64,000 bases of DNA from Candidatus Propionivibrio dominans (GTDB lineage Bacteria; Pseudomonadota; Gammaproteobacteria; Burkholderiales; Rhodocyclaceae), in contig JADJNC010000011.1 in NCBI GenBank assembly GCA_016709335.1, positions 165,106 through 229,105 of the forward strand, written 5' to 3'. A program made the position numbers and the translations under genes. This document shows, in pieces, positions 1 to 9,535 of the stretch; positions within the stretch are counted from its first letter, which is position 1, and the number at the start of each line of letters is the position of its first letter. The notes below the pieces were generated by a model. The model was not told the origin of the DNA, ran no database searches, and was given only the letters and a program-made list of their open reading frames with translations.

Positions 1-573
1 CTTGACGAACTCGGTGAGTACCTTGCGTCCGAGGTGACGCGGGTCCTTGACCTGGCTGTAAAGCTTGCCGTCCGAGAAGGTGCCGGCACCGCCTTCGCCA
101 AACTGCACGTTCGACTCCGGGTTGAGCACATTCTTGCGCCACAGCCCCCAGGTATCCTTGGTGCGTTCGCGCACAGACTTGCCGCGTTCGAGGACCAGCG
201 GCCGGAAGCCCATTTGCGCCAGTACCAGCGCGGCGAAGATTCCGGCCGGTCCAAAACCGACGACAACAGGCCGCGTGGCCAGGCTGGCCGGCGCCCTTGT
301 GACCAGGCAGTAGCTCATATCCGGCGTCGGACCGATCCTGGGGTCGGCGGCAAATTTGTTCAGCAAGTCGGTATCGGCGACCTGACTATCGACCTCGACG
401 TCGACGCTGTAGATGAAAGTCAGCGCGTTTTTCTTGCGTGCGTCGTGGCTGCGCCTGAACAGCGTGAGTCCGCGAATGTGCGCTTCCGGAATGCCCAGAC
501 GTCTGGCGACGGCGGTTTTCAGGGCCTCCGGCGGATGTTCGAGCGGGAGACGGAGTTCGCTGATGCGGATCAT
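1..573 (-). CDS. FAD-dependent dehydrogenase (COG2509-like), N-terminal part
   Basis: The reading frame is open from an ATG at 573 to the window edge, so only the first 191 residues are present. A dinucleotide-binding GFGPAG motif sits at residues 106-111, and FGEGGAGTFSDGKL (158-171) is typical of the COG2509 family of uncharacterised NAD(P)/FAD-dependent oxidoreductases. The N-terminal ~95 residues form the small leading domain usual for the family. An in-frame TTG at 606 overlaps the aldolase stop codon, but the family usually begins at the MIRIS-type methionine, so I chose 573. It lies downstream of mtnA and the aldolase on the same strand, about 30 bases away. The substrate is unknown. 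Confidence 0.85.
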   Translation of the reverse strand, partial: MIRISELRLPLEHPPEALKTAVARRLGIPEAHIRGLTLFRRSHDARKKNALTFIYSVDVEVDSQVADTDLLNKFAADPRIGPTPDMSYCLVTRAPASLATRPVVVGFGPAGIFAALVLAQMGFRPLVLERGKSVRERTKDTWGLWRKNVLNPESNVQFGEGGAGTFSDGKLYSQVKDPRHLGRKVLTEFVK

Positions 574-602
574 GAAGTCGGGTTTGAGTCGATCCGGTGC
601 AG

Positions 603-1259
603 TCAAGCTTGCTGCCCGTAACCGCCGAATTTTTCCAGTACCCTCGCCATCTCGGCTGCGTCGAGCAGCACCGGCGTGCCGAGCTGGCAGGCGCGCCAGT
701 ACTGCTCGCACAGCGTTTCGAGTTCGATGCCAAGCGCCAGTGCCTGATCGAGGTCGTTGCCGAAGACGAGCATGCCGTGGTTGGCCAGCAGACAGGCGCG
801 ACGGCCGGCCATGGCGGCCAGCGCCGCATCGGACAGCGCCTGTGTGCCGAAAGTGGCGTAGCTGGCACAGCGCAGGCTGTCGCCGCCAAAGCGGGCGATC
901 ATGTAGTGGAAGGGCGGAATGTCGCGGCGCAGGCAGGCCAGGCTGGTGGCGAAGGGCGAGTGCGCGTGCAGCACGGCGCCGGCCTCCGGGCGGGCGGTGT
1001 AAAGGTCGCGATGGAAGCGCCATTCGGACGAGGGCTTGCGCTGGCCGGTGTACGTCCCGTCGAGGCGCATGAAGACAATGTCTTCGGGCTGCAGCACTGC
1101 GTAGTCCATGCCGCTCGGGGTGATCAGGAAGCCGTTCCCGGTGCCGGTTTCTCCAGGCGCTTCGGCGCGCACGCTGAGATTGCCGGCGGTGCCCCTGTTC
1201 AGTCCTGAGGCGGCCATGCGGCGGGCGGTGGCAATCAGTTTCTGGCACAGTTCAGGCAT
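603..1259 (-). CDS. Class II aldolase/adducin family protein (Ald2- or fuculose-phosphate-aldolase-like)
   Basis: This 218-residue protein has the zinc class II aldolase pattern: TAGN at 24-27, SSE at 77-79, HAH at 98-100 and NHG at 160-162. These match the phosphate-binding, catalytic Glu and metal-His positions of L-fuculose-1-phosphate aldolase. The start overlaps the end of mtnA by 8 bases, so the two are probably translated together. MtnA makes 5-methylthioribulose-1-phosphate. The aldolase could cleave it to DHAP and an aldehyde (the DHAP shunt, Ald2 role), or the 5-deoxy analogue from 5'-deoxyadenosine. The dehydratase MtnB belongs to the same fold family, but the SSE motif and overall look favour an aldolase. 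The family is clear; the exact substrate is inferred from context. Confidence 0.85.
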   Translation of the reverse strand: MPELCQKLIATARRMAASGLNRGTAGNLSVRAEAPGETGTGNGFLITPSGMDYAVLQPEDIVFMRLDGTYTGQRKPSSEWRFHRDLYTARPEAGAVLHAHSPFATSLACLRRDIPPFHYMIARFGGDSLRCASYATFGTQALSDAALAAMAGRRACLLANHGMLVFGNDLDQALALGIELETLCEQYWRACQLGTPVLLDAAEMARVLEKFGGYGQQA

Positions 1260-2355
1260 GCCTGGCCTCCGGATAAACTCCGCGCAGACCTTCGTTCGTC
1301 GCCGGGCAAGGGCCGAGCTCGGTGATGATCGCCGTGACGAATCTTGCCGGTGTCAAGTCGAAGGCCGGGTTGCCTACCGCCTCATCGAGCGCTAACTGAC
1401 GTAGCTGGCCGGGCTGCCCTATAGCGTCGAGGCCATGCACCACGCGCAACTCGTCTCCGCTGCGTTCCTCGATGGGAATTTCCGTGCCACTGGCACAATC
1501 GAAGTCGATCGTCGAACGCGGCGCGGCGACGTAAAAGGGAACGCCGGCTTCGCGTGCGGCCAGCGCCTTGAGATAGGTGCCGACCTTGTTGGCGACATCG
1601 CCATTGGCAGCGATGCGGTCGGCACCGACGAGCACGGCATCAATGGCACAGCTTCCGCCACCCGCCAGCAGCAAGCCGGCAGCATTGTCGGCGATGAGCG
1701 TGTGCGGCACCCTGCGCTGCCTGAGTTCCCAGGCGGTCAGCAGTCCCTGATTGCGTGGCCGGGTTTCGGAGACCCAGACGTGAACCTCGATGCCGGCAGC
1801 AAAGGCCGCATAGACTGGCGCCAGGGCTGTACCGTACTCGACGCAGGCCAGCCAGCCGGCATTGCAGTGCGTCATGATCTCCAGCCGGCCACACCTTGCC
1901 GCCAATGGACGGAGCAGGGCGAGACCGTGCTCGCCGATGCGCCGGCACTGCGCGGCGTCTTCCTCGGCAATCAGCGCAGCCTCATGCCAGGCGGCTTCGG
2001 CGCGCTCAGCGGCGCCCAGTGGTGCCAGCCGTTTCTGCATGCGCGCCAGCGCCCAGTGCAGGTTGACCGCCGTCGGGCGGGTCGCGGCGAGCATGGCGAG
2101 GGCGGCGTTCAGGCTCGCATCGTCGGGCCGCTGCGCCAGTGCCAGCGCCAGCCCGTAGGCGCCGGTGACACCGATCAGCGGCGCGCCGCGCACCTGCATG
2201 GCACGGATCGCGTGGGCGGCGTCATCCAGCGTGGCAAGGCGCACAATGCGATATGCGTACGGCAGGGCAGTCTGATCGATGATATCCACGGCGGGGGCGT
2301 CGGGAACCGGCCGGAGGGTCCGTGTGGGGATTGTATTGACCTGCATGGCTGGCAT
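1252..2355 (-). CDS. mtnA: S-methyl-5-thioribose-1-phosphate isomerase
   Basis: A 367-residue protein of the eIF2B-alpha/MtnA fold. It isomerises 5-methylthioribose-1-phosphate to 5-methylthioribulose-1-phosphate in methionine salvage. Visible landmarks are RGAP at 56-59, the catalytic Cys164 in MTHCNAGWLA, Asp246 in the VGADR loop, and NKVGTY at 256-261. The length is usual for the family. Met4 (2346) is an alternative start. It overlaps the downstream aldolase by 8 bases. No mtnK, mtnP, mtnC or mtnD is seen in the window, so the rest of the pathway must lie elsewhere or be replaced. A candidate final-step aminotransferase lies about 1 kb away on the other strand. Confidence 0.95.
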   Translation of the reverse strand: MPAMQVNTIPTRTLRPVPDAPAVDIIDQTALPYAYRIVRLATLDDAAHAIRAMQVRGAPLIGVTGAYGLALALAQRPDDASLNAALAMLAATRPTAVNLHWALARMQKRLAPLGAAERAEAAWHEAALIAEEDAAQCRRIGEHGLALLRPLAARCGRLEIMTHCNAGWLACVEYGTALAPVYAAFAAGIEVHVWVSETRPRNQGLLTAWELRQRRVPHTLIADNAAGLLLAGGGSCAIDAVLVGADRIAANGDVANKVGTYLKALAAREAGVPFYVAAPRSTIDFDCASGTEIPIEERSGDELRVVHGLDAIGQPGQLRQLALDEAVGNPAFDLTPARFVTAIITELGPCPATNEGLRGVYPEARHA

Positions 2356-2405
2356 TCTAACAGCCGGCGCCGCAACCCGAGTGCTGCTGCCGGGCTGCTG
2401 TAGTT

Positions 2406-3140
2406 TTAAGGCGCCAACAAGGCGCGGCGCTCGGCTTCAATGTGCGCCATGAAGCGCTGGATTAGCGTTTCGTTGAGTGGCGAGAGCTTGAGAAACCGGC
2501 AACCCATATGAAAAAGAGTTTTTCCCGTGCGACTTTCGGTGGACATCACGTAACGCACCTCAAGAGTAACGGCCAGCATCCCGGAATCACGCAGGTCAAT
2601 CCAGCTATTCTCGAGTATTGTCATCGGTTCGTACGCTATCGGCTCGGCGACCTGGATGCCAATCCCGCCAACTGAAATGTCATACAGTGGCAGGGCGGTT
2701 TCTTCCGGATATCCCCTGCGGATTCGGCATAGATAAGGCTTGGTGGACGGCAACTGCAGGCGAAAGGCCTCTCGTCGCTGCAGGCGAAGAAGACTTCTCG
2801 GCAGGGCGACGGCAAAGACCTGTTCGCCATTGATTGTTCTTTTGTGTGCCTGCGGCGCTGAAAACTGGATGCGAATTCCTTCGACCACGCCGACGAAGAC
2901 GCAGCGCTCTGCCTTCAGGAAGGCACGATTGGTCTCTTCGCTGCCGCCGATATCAAAGGTAAGACAGCCCTCGTCTTCGAGAACATCGATCAATACGGTA
3001 AGAAAACTTTGCCTTCCCTCGTCGAAGGAGACGGAGACGCGTTCGCTCTGCCTGATCAGACTGCGCAACTGGAAAAGAATTTCGCGCCGCTCGCTCAGGG
3101 TACAGCGTCGCAGATCGTCGTCGGTGTAGGCGTTGTTCAT
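2406..3140 (-). CDS. YcgR-like flagellar brake protein with PilZ domain
   Basis: From the ATG at 3140 the protein is 244 residues, the usual YcgR length. The N-terminal half (about 1-110) resembles the YcgR domain. The C-terminal half is a PilZ domain with the c-di-GMP-binding RREAFR motif and DISVGGIGI. Family members bind c-di-GMP and slow the flagellar motor. The frame stays open upstream to 3311 (57 more residues), with a purine-rich AGGGAAG before that ATG, so a longer form is possible. I prefer 3140 on family length. No flagellar genes are in the window. It is divergent from the aminotransferase. Confidence 0.85.
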   Translation of the reverse strand: MNNAYTDDDLRRCTLSERREILFQLRSLIRQSERVSVSFDEGRQSFLTVLIDVLEDEGCLTFDIGGSEETNRAFLKAERCVFVGVVEGIRIQFSAPQAHKRTINGEQVFAVALPRSLLRLQRREAFRLQLPSTKPYLCRIRRGYPEETALPLYDISVGGIGIQVAEPIAYEPMTILENSWIDLRDSGMLAVTLEVRYVMSTESRTGKTLFHMGCRFLKLSPLNETLIQRFMAHIEAERRALLAP

Positions 3141-3354
3141 GATGCTCAGGCAGTTGATGGTGGTGGCAGTTTTTTTAATTCCCGCATCGTAACGGGGAAA
3201 TGGTTTCTGCGCTACGAGTTCAAGAAAACTTGAGTTCAAGGAAAGAATCTTCTGCTGTGCATCCATTTCCTGCAAGGCTTGTCTGTCGGGTGTTGTCGCC
3301 GTAAGCTGCATACTTCCCTGTCACCGTCGCTCCATTGATTCCTTGCCGATCGCC

Positions 3355-4512
3355 ATGCTCCAGACTTCAGTTGCCATTGATTCAAAACTTCCCTGGGTAG
3401 GCACCACGATATTTACCGTGATGTCCAGGCTTGCTGCCGATTGCGGTGCAATCAACCTGTCGCAGGGCTTTCCCGATTTTCAGGCCGAACCGGCACTGTT
3501 CGAAGCAACGCTGCGTGCCATGCGCGAGGGTCGAAACCAGTACCCGCCGATGGCCGGAATGCCCGAGCTGCGTTCGGCCATCGCCGACAAGGTCGAGTCC
3601 CTGTACGGCGCGCGCTACGACACCGATCAGGAAATCACGGTGACGGCCGGCGCGACGCAGGCCATCTTCACGGCGATTGCCGCCTTTGTTCGCGGCGGGG
3701 ACGAGGTGCTCGTTTTCGAACCGGTCTACGACAGTTACGTCCCGGCAATCGAAACGGTCGGTGGCAAAGCGGTTTATGCGCCACTCGATTTCCCGGATTA
3801 CAAACCGGACTGGAATCAGGTGCGCGCGCTGATCTCGCCCCGCACACGAATGATCATCATCAACTCGCCGCACAACCCGACGGGCAGCCTGCTCAATGCC
3901 GACGATCTGGCCGTGCTCGCCGAACTGACGCGTGACACCGACATCATGGTGCTGTCGGACGAAGTGTACGAGCACATCGTTTTCGACGGCGCGCGGCACG
4001 CCAGCGTCGCCAGCAATCCGGAACTCGCAGCGCGCAGCATTGTCGTGTCCTCGTTCGGCAAAACCTATCACATCACCGGCTGGAAGATTGGCTACGTGCT
4101 GGCGGCGGCGGCACTGATGAACGAGTTTCGCAAGGTTCATCAGTTCAACGTATTCACCGTCAATACCCCATGCCAGTTGGGAATCGCCGAGTACATGCGC
4201 GATGCCTCGCGCCATCTCGGACTGGCCGGGTTCTACCAGCACAAGCGCGACTTCTTCCGTGCGCAGATGCAGGGTTCGCGTTTTGAGCTATTGCCCTGCA
4301 GCGGTACCTATTTTCAACTGGCGCGCTATGACGCGATCTCGGATCAGCCTGACCGCGAGTTTGCCCGATGGATGACTCGCGAAGTCGGCGTGGCGGTGAT
4401 TCCGGTATCGGTGTTTTATCAGAACGGGCGCGATGACCGCGTGGTGCGCTTCTGCTTTGCCAAGCAGGAATCGACGCTGGCCGCAGCCGGCGAGAAACTG
4501 CGGCGGGTTTGA
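3355..4512 (+). CDS. Methionine aminotransferase-like PLP enzyme (class I/II, YbdL type)
   Basis: A 385-residue fold-type I PLP aminotransferase. From the ATG at 3355, NSPHNPTG lies near 170-177, SDEVYEH near 201-207, and the Schiff-base Lys236 in SFGKTYHITGWKIGY, the arrangement seen in methionine aminotransferase YbdL and kynurenine aminotransferases. A TTG at 3343 is an alternative start. Methionine-type aminotransferases can perform the last step of methionine salvage, turning 4-methylthio-2-oxobutanoate into methionine. Its position next to mtnA supports that role, but this is inference. It is transcribed away from the ycgR-like gene, with about 210 bases between them for promoters. Confidence 0.88.
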   Translation: MLQTSVAIDSKLPWVGTTIFTVMSRLAADCGAINLSQGFPDFQAEPALFEATLRAMREGRNQYPPMAGMPELRSAIADKVESLYGARYDTDQEITVTAGATQAIFTAIAAFVRGGDEVLVFEPVYDSYVPAIETVGGKAVYAPLDFPDYKPDWNQVRALISPRTRMIIINSPHNPTGSLLNADDLAVLAELTRDTDIMVLSDEVYEHIVFDGARHASVASNPELAARSIVVSSFGKTYHITGWKIGYVLAAAALMNEFRKVHQFNVFTVNTPCQLGIAEYMRDASRHLGLAGFYQHKRDFFRAQMQGSRFELLPCSGTYFQLARYDAISDQPDREFARWMTREVGVAVIPVSVFYQNGRDDRVVRFCFAKQESTLAAAGEKLRRV

Positions 4513-4572
4513 GACGGCTGGCTTTTCCATTAATATGCAGTCCGGAATTCAATCGTTACCAAGGAGAAGATT

Positions 4573-4998
4573 ATGAGCATGGTTCAGGAGTTCAAGGAAT
4601 TTGCCATGAAAGGCAACGTCATGGATCTCGCAGTCGGCGTGATCATCGGTGGCGCATTCGGCAAGATCGTCGATTCAATTGTCGGCGATCTGATCATGCC
4701 TTTCATTGCCTGGACGATGGGAGGCAAGCTGGATTTCTCCGGCATGTTCGTGTTGCTCGGCAAAGTCCCGGAGGGAACGGCGACGACCTACGACGCGTTA
4801 AAGAAAGCGCAGGTGCCGATGTTTGCCTACGGCAATTTCATTACCATCCTGATCAACTTCATCATCCTGGCCTTCATCATTTTCATCATGGTCAAGCAGG
4901 TCAACCGGCTCCGGAAGGAAGAGCCGCCGGCTGCGCCCGCCGAGCCGGCAGAAGACGTCCTGCTGCTGCGCGAGATTCGCGACAGCCTGAAAAAGTAG
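4573..4998 (+). CDS. mscL: Large-conductance mechanosensitive channel
   Basis: This 141-residue inner-membrane protein has the MscL layout. A short N-terminal amphipathic helix ([21 protein letters not shown]) leads into TM1 at about 15-45. A periplasmic loop follows, then TM2 ([19 protein letters not shown] region, about 80-105) and a charged C-terminal helix with [16 protein letters not shown] ending. It forms a homopentameric pore that opens under hypo-osmotic shock. The ATG is preceded by AAGGAGAAG with good spacing. Length is normal. It stands alone between the aminotransferase and a gene on the opposite strand. Confidence 0.96.
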   Translation: MSMVQEFKEFAMKGNVMDLAVGVIIGGAFGKIVDSIVGDLIMPFIAWTMGGKLDFSGMFVLLGKVPEGTATTYDALKKAQVPMFAYGNFITILINFIILAFIIFIMVKQVNRLRKEEPPAAPAEPAEDVLLLREIRDSLKK

Positions 4999-5061
4999 TT
5001 CGATTATTGTCAGCGTTGATTCCAAACACTCGCCACGCCTGGCGCCGGATTTCAAGCAGGT

Positions 5062-7279
5062 TCAGCGCGGGGCAATCTGGCCTAGCGCTCGCTCTGCGGC
5101 TTCATCGAAGAGAGCTGACTCGGAGACGATACGGGCGCGACCGTCACGCACTTGTTGTTCAAGCAATGATGGCGCCATGGCGACGGCATAGCCCCAGTCG
5201 GTGTTGAACAGCAGGACAGTGCCGGAAGACGCCGCTTGTCCGCAGTGGCGACCACAAAGGAGTTCCTCATCTGGCAGGTAAAAACTGATCCAGTCGCCTT
5301 CTGTCCTGGTGCTGACGCCGCTGCGCCAGGGGGAAGGAGTTTCTGCTGGCCGGCCAAGGTAGCGCACCCGTATTCCGTTCCGTTCGATGATTTGATCTGA
5401 AGGCTCAGCCATCACGCTGGTGCTGCTCAGGGCAGCAGGCGCAATTTGTTCAGGAGCTGGCGGCTGCGCCGGGGCGCCGGGCTCGCCTGAGCGAGTGCGC
5501 AGGGCCGCAGTTTGCAGGTCGAAGCAGGCATTGAGAAAGGGGGTTCTTTCTTCCGCCGGAATCGCCAGGAGATCGAGGCCGGCGTTGATACGCCTGATCA
5601 GCGAGGGTATCAGGGAGAGCAACTGCTTCCGCTCCTCGGCGCTCTGCCTGGGCTGCACACTCCAGAGCAGCTCCTTGCTGGTGGCGTCACAATCCGTCCA
5701 GCGTGTTCCGGTGGTGCCGCCATCAAGATGTGCGCATTGCATGACACGCAGCCAGTACTCCGAAAGAAAACGCCTGATTGCCGGTTCGGCGGTATGGCTG
5801 ATCGCTTCAATCAGCCAGGCCTGTGCCACTGACCGGGACGCTGCGCGGGCTTCGTGCTCAAGAACGAGTTGCACATAGGGCTGGGCATTGGCCTGGATCG
5901 ACTGATCACGTTCCTCGATCAGTGCGTCGAGTTCTTCGAGATGCGCGGATAGTTCACCATCGCCTGTTTCAAGTGACGACCTGACGGCATCGGCGACTTT
6001 CCCGAGGCTGACGCATACCGGGTGATCACGTCCGGTATCCTGCGCCAGTCCGATGGCAGCCCGTGCCATGCGGTTGACCAGCCGTCGCGCCGGGTGTTGC
6101 GTATCGGCAAAGAACGAAGGGTCGAGGATGGCCAGCTTGAGCAGCGGGATCTGCAGGCGACCGATGGCGGCCTTGACGGCATCGGGAAGATCGGATGCCG
6201 CGAAGATGGACTCGAAAATGAGCGAGAGCGTGTCGAGTGCGATGGCGGCGGGCTTGCCCAGCGGCACATCGAGGTCTTTCGATCTGAGCGCGCGCAGTGC
6301 CGGTTGACCGCCCGATTCCATTGGCGCAAGGCTTGACAGGCCGGACACTTGTTGCTGCTCAAGCGCGTGCAGACGTTCCATCAGGTGGTTCAGCATCACC
6401 AGGGTCGAAGCGTTGAATACGCTATTTCCCGCACTGCCGGCGGGGTTGACGTTGCCGCTCAGAAACCCGGCAGGGAAAATGTCTTCGGCAGCGAACTGCT
6501 GGCGCATGGCCTGCTGCAATGTCGCGAGTGCATTTGATCCGGGCTGTCCGCCTGCGCCCCCCGAACTTCCACCTCCCGCACCCCCCCCTCCCGAACCGCC
6601 GCCACCCGAACGCCGCCACCGGCCCGGCCCCCCCCCCCACCACCACCCACCCACCGCCGCCACCCGAGCTACTGCCTTGATGGATGACCTGGACTGGTGC
6701 CGGTTCTACGCGGTGACTTTCGAGCAGCCCGTTAAGTTCCGTATAGACGTCGGGCAGTCGCGCCTGCAGATCCTCTTCCAGGCGAACAAGTAAATCAAGG
6801 TTTTGATCGAGGCTATTGCCGCTCTCCCGGCAGATCGCCCAAAGGCCACGGCAGATGGGTTCCAGCCCCAGCGGATTGTCTTCTGCGGCCATTTTCGGTC
6901 GCTGCAGCAAGGCCATGTAGCGCAACTGGACTCGCCATGACTCAATGCGATCATTGCTTTTCAGGCGATTGGCAATGTCCGCGATGCGGATTTCCAGATC
7001 GAGCTCGTCATTGCCCACCAGAGTGATGCGCGAGGCCGTCAGTCCGGCAGTCTGTCCGAATCCGTCCTGTTGAGCTGATGAGGCCAGTTCGTCATGCGCT
7101 GTGCCGATCTCGCTGGTAAAGGCTTCAATGACTTTTGGCGACGAAATACCCGACAGTCTGGCAATTTCCGCGAGCCGTCTCTGGAACAGCTCCCGGCAGT
7201 CGCGCAGGACGAAAAAAGAGTCTTCGTGACCGTGTTGCGCACGGGTCGGGGTGCCGGTCAGTTCAGGCATTTGCTGCAC
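5062..7279 (-). CDS. DUF1631 family protein, split by a frameshift in a poly-G tract
   Basis: Two frames together encode one ~738-residue DUF1631 protein. The first frame (start GTG 7279 or ATG 7270) gives the N-terminal ~210 residues, then enters a glycine/serine-rich linker. The second frame carries the rest to the stop at 5062. The switch falls in the linker, where the plus strand has 11 consecutive C (6628-6638) plus a C8 run at 6581-6588. One base fewer would restore the frame. Relationship to the intact paralogue at 55297-57651 is clear: both share FFAD.QHP.RR near the middle and an R..L.SL.P.L...N.GL stretch, and both end in a small PilZ-like region. Function unknown. It could be an assembly error or a phase-variable locus. 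Confidence 0.8.
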
Positions 7280-7425
7280 CCGAAAAAACGGGCAGGCCGC
7301 GGCAGATTGCCGGAGCGACCTGACCCTCGCTCGGTGCTGAACTCCTGTCCTTGCTCATGCTGACTCGTTATCTCCCTGGAGAAGAATGAAAACAAGGTGG
7401 CAATCCTGGCACTGCCTTGGGGGAC

Positions 7426-7803
7426 TCAATTCTTGTCGCTTGCTTTCTTGCCGGGCTTTGCACCCGTAGCGGATTCATCGGGGCCTGGAGTCTTTCTCCG
7501 GGTGCCTGGTGCCGATGCGGGTGGCAGTTGCGGTTCGATGGTTTCCATCTTGTTGTCGCGCATGTAGGCATCCATGTCGCGCCAGCCTTCGTAGATGGGC
7601 GCCTTGGGCAACCACGAGTAGATTGAATAACAGTCCTCGATGGCTCGCCCGGACTGGCGGCAGGCACCGCCGACGGCCTTGGCTTCCGCATCGGTGCGCG
7701 CCGCTTTGGCGATCGGGTCTTCGATTCCCATTTGCTGCTGGATCATGTCGCAGCCGGCCAGACTGAGTAACAGTGTGGCGGCGATCAAGTCCTTTCGCAG
7801 CAT
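7426..7803 (-). CDS. Small putative lipoprotein
   Basis: From the ATG at 7803 (preceded by AGGGAG) the product is 125 residues. It begins with a lipoprotein signal peptide, MLRKDLIAATLLLSLAGCD, with lipobox LAGC and the modified Cys near residue 18. The mature part has two further Cys residues (in GGACRQS and EDCYS) that could form a disulfide. The end is a charged, lysine-rich tail. An upstream in-frame start at 7830 would add nine residues before the signal peptide and is less likely. I do not recognise a family. It lies upstream of the split DUF1631 gene on the same strand. Confidence 0.75.
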   Translation of the reverse strand: MLRKDLIAATLLLSLAGCDMIQQQMGIEDPIAKAARTDAEAKAVGGACRQSGRAIEDCYSIYSWLPKAPIYEGWRDMDAYMRDNKMETIEPQLPPASAPGTRRKTPGPDESATGAKPGKKASDKN

Positions 7804-8005
7804 GCTCCCTGGCTTGTCCGGCACGGTCATCCCTGACTATTGGTTTGCATAAAGTGACATTCTAACCATAAATGGCTATTTATCGATCAGGCACATTCCT
7901 CATCGAGGACTGAACTGTGCGCCTTTGCACTTAGGAACAGCTACAAACCAACTTCCACTTTTCTTGCATTTGAAATTCGAATTCGGTAGCTACAGGGAAC
8001 ACATC

Positions 8006-8117
8006 GTAGGTCGGGTTAGCGTAGCGTCCCCCAGGAGGATTTGCTTCGCAGCATAACCCGACGGCAATGCATTCCACATCCGACGATTGTCGGGTTACGC
8101 TGCGCAACCCGACCTAC
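8006..8117. repeat. REP-like palindromic element between 7804 and 8238
   Basis: The 435-base gap between the lipoprotein gene and ugpB has no credible gene. It contains GTAGGTCGGGTTAGCGTAG at 8006 and, reading back, CGGGTTACGCTGCGCAACCC... ending GACCTAC at 8117, so the outer arms are inverted repeats. A second inner arm, TAACCCGACG, is at 8053-8062. Such GTAGGTCGGGTTA...TAACCCGACCTAC palindromes are widespread dispersed intergenic repeats in proteobacteria. Confidence 0.75.
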
Positions 8118-8238
8118 TGGAGTGCTTCCGCCGTGTTCAGTACTTCCCCAGCACCCCCTGGTTTTGATGATTTCTTTCTCCCGTATAGCGCTTCAGCCAC
8201 TATAATTTACGCTCCCCAGTCACCAGCAAGGAAACACC

Positions 8239-9535
8239 ATGCATTTTTCCAGAATTTTCATCGTTATGGCGGGCCTTTCCCTCGCCACTTCGGTCAGTGC
8301 CGCTCCGGCCAGTACTGCCCCGGCTCAAGCCGCATCGCCTGTGCAGATTGAATTTTCGCATCAGCTCGACGAAGAGCGGGCGGCGCGCCTCGAACCACTG
8401 ATCGAGCGCTTCAATGGTCAGCAGAAGGAGGTTCAGGTCAGGATTGTGCGTCGCGTCGAAGGCGAAGCGCCAAAGCAGATCAATCTCGTCACGCGCGAAG
8501 AACATTCCCGTTTCGTTGCCAACAAGGCGAAGTTCAAACCGCTGAATGAAGTCATGCTTGAAGCCAGGCAGCCCTTCGATTCGAGCAAGCTTTCCCCCGA
8601 GTTGCGTGATGCCGAGACCAATGCCAAGGGGCAGCTTATTGCGCTGCCGGTCGCCTTCTCGACGCCGGTGCTTTACTTCAACAAAGCCGCTTTCCGCAAA
8701 GCCGGCCTTAATCCCGAAACCCCCCCGAAGACCTGGTTCGAGACGCAGCAGGCCGCCGGCAAGCTTGCTGATTCGGGTAGCCGCTGCCCGTTCACCACCT
8801 CCTGGCCAGCCTGGGTACAAATCGACAATCTGAGTGCCTGGAACGGTGCCGAGGTGAACGATGCCAAAGGCAATCTGGCGTTCAACGGGCTTGCCCAGGT
8901 CAAACACGTCGCCATGCTGGCGACCTGGTACAAGAGCAAGTACTTCATCTATTTTGGTCGTCGCGACGAGGCCGATCGCCGTTTTGCCGACGGCGAATGC
9001 GCCATGTTGACAGGGTCTTCCGCGCTGTTCGCCAACTTGTCCGATAAAAAATCGCTGGAGGTAGGGGTTTCCGCACTGCCCTATCATGACGATGTTCGCG
9101 GCGCACCAAAGAACACGCTGGCCGACGGTGCCTCGCTGTGGATCGCCGCCGACATGAAGCCGGCTGAAACGAAAGGCGTGGCAAAATTCATCAATTATGT
9201 CCTCAGTCCGGAAGTTCAGATCGAGGTTGACGGTTGCTGGCGGCTTCCTGCCGATGACTCCGGTGGCGCGTGCGGCAGCCGACAGCAAACTGCTGAAAGC
9301 CGATCTGGCCGGGCTGCAGGTTGCCTATGCGCAGCTTCAGGGCAGGACCTCTGCACCGCTCATTCGTGTGTCGCAGATCGAACCGGTACGCATCATCGTC
9401 GACGAAGAACTCGAATCCGTCTGGGCCGGCAAGAAACCGGCCAAGGAAGCGCTGGATAATGCCGTTCAGCGCGGCAATGCCGTACTGCAGGCGGCAGCTC
9501 CGGCGGCGGCAGCCAAGGCCAAGCGCGGCAAGTAG
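8239..9535 (+). CDS. ugpB: UgpB-like sugar-phosphate ABC transporter binding protein, frameshifted near the 3' end
   Basis: A family 1 extracellular solute-binding protein with an N-terminal signal peptide (about residues 1-22). GECAMLTGSSALF, LPYHDDVRGAP and GASLWI match glycerol-3-phosphate-binding UgpB. The first frame leaves the family pattern after YVLSPEVQIEV (about 9226-9236). Its natural continuation, AGGFLPMTPVARAAA to the stop at 9533-9535, is in the next frame, so one extra base is present. The repaired protein would be about 431 residues, close to normal. The stop overlaps the ugpQ start (TAGTG), which argues that the gene functions and the indel is recent or a sequence error. No ugpA, ugpE or ugpC is in the window. 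Confidence 0.85.

Noticed and set aside
1418..2403. Long plus-strand frame opposite mtnA
   Set aside because: mtnA carries its catalytic Cys and Asp on the minus strand; the other frame has no support.
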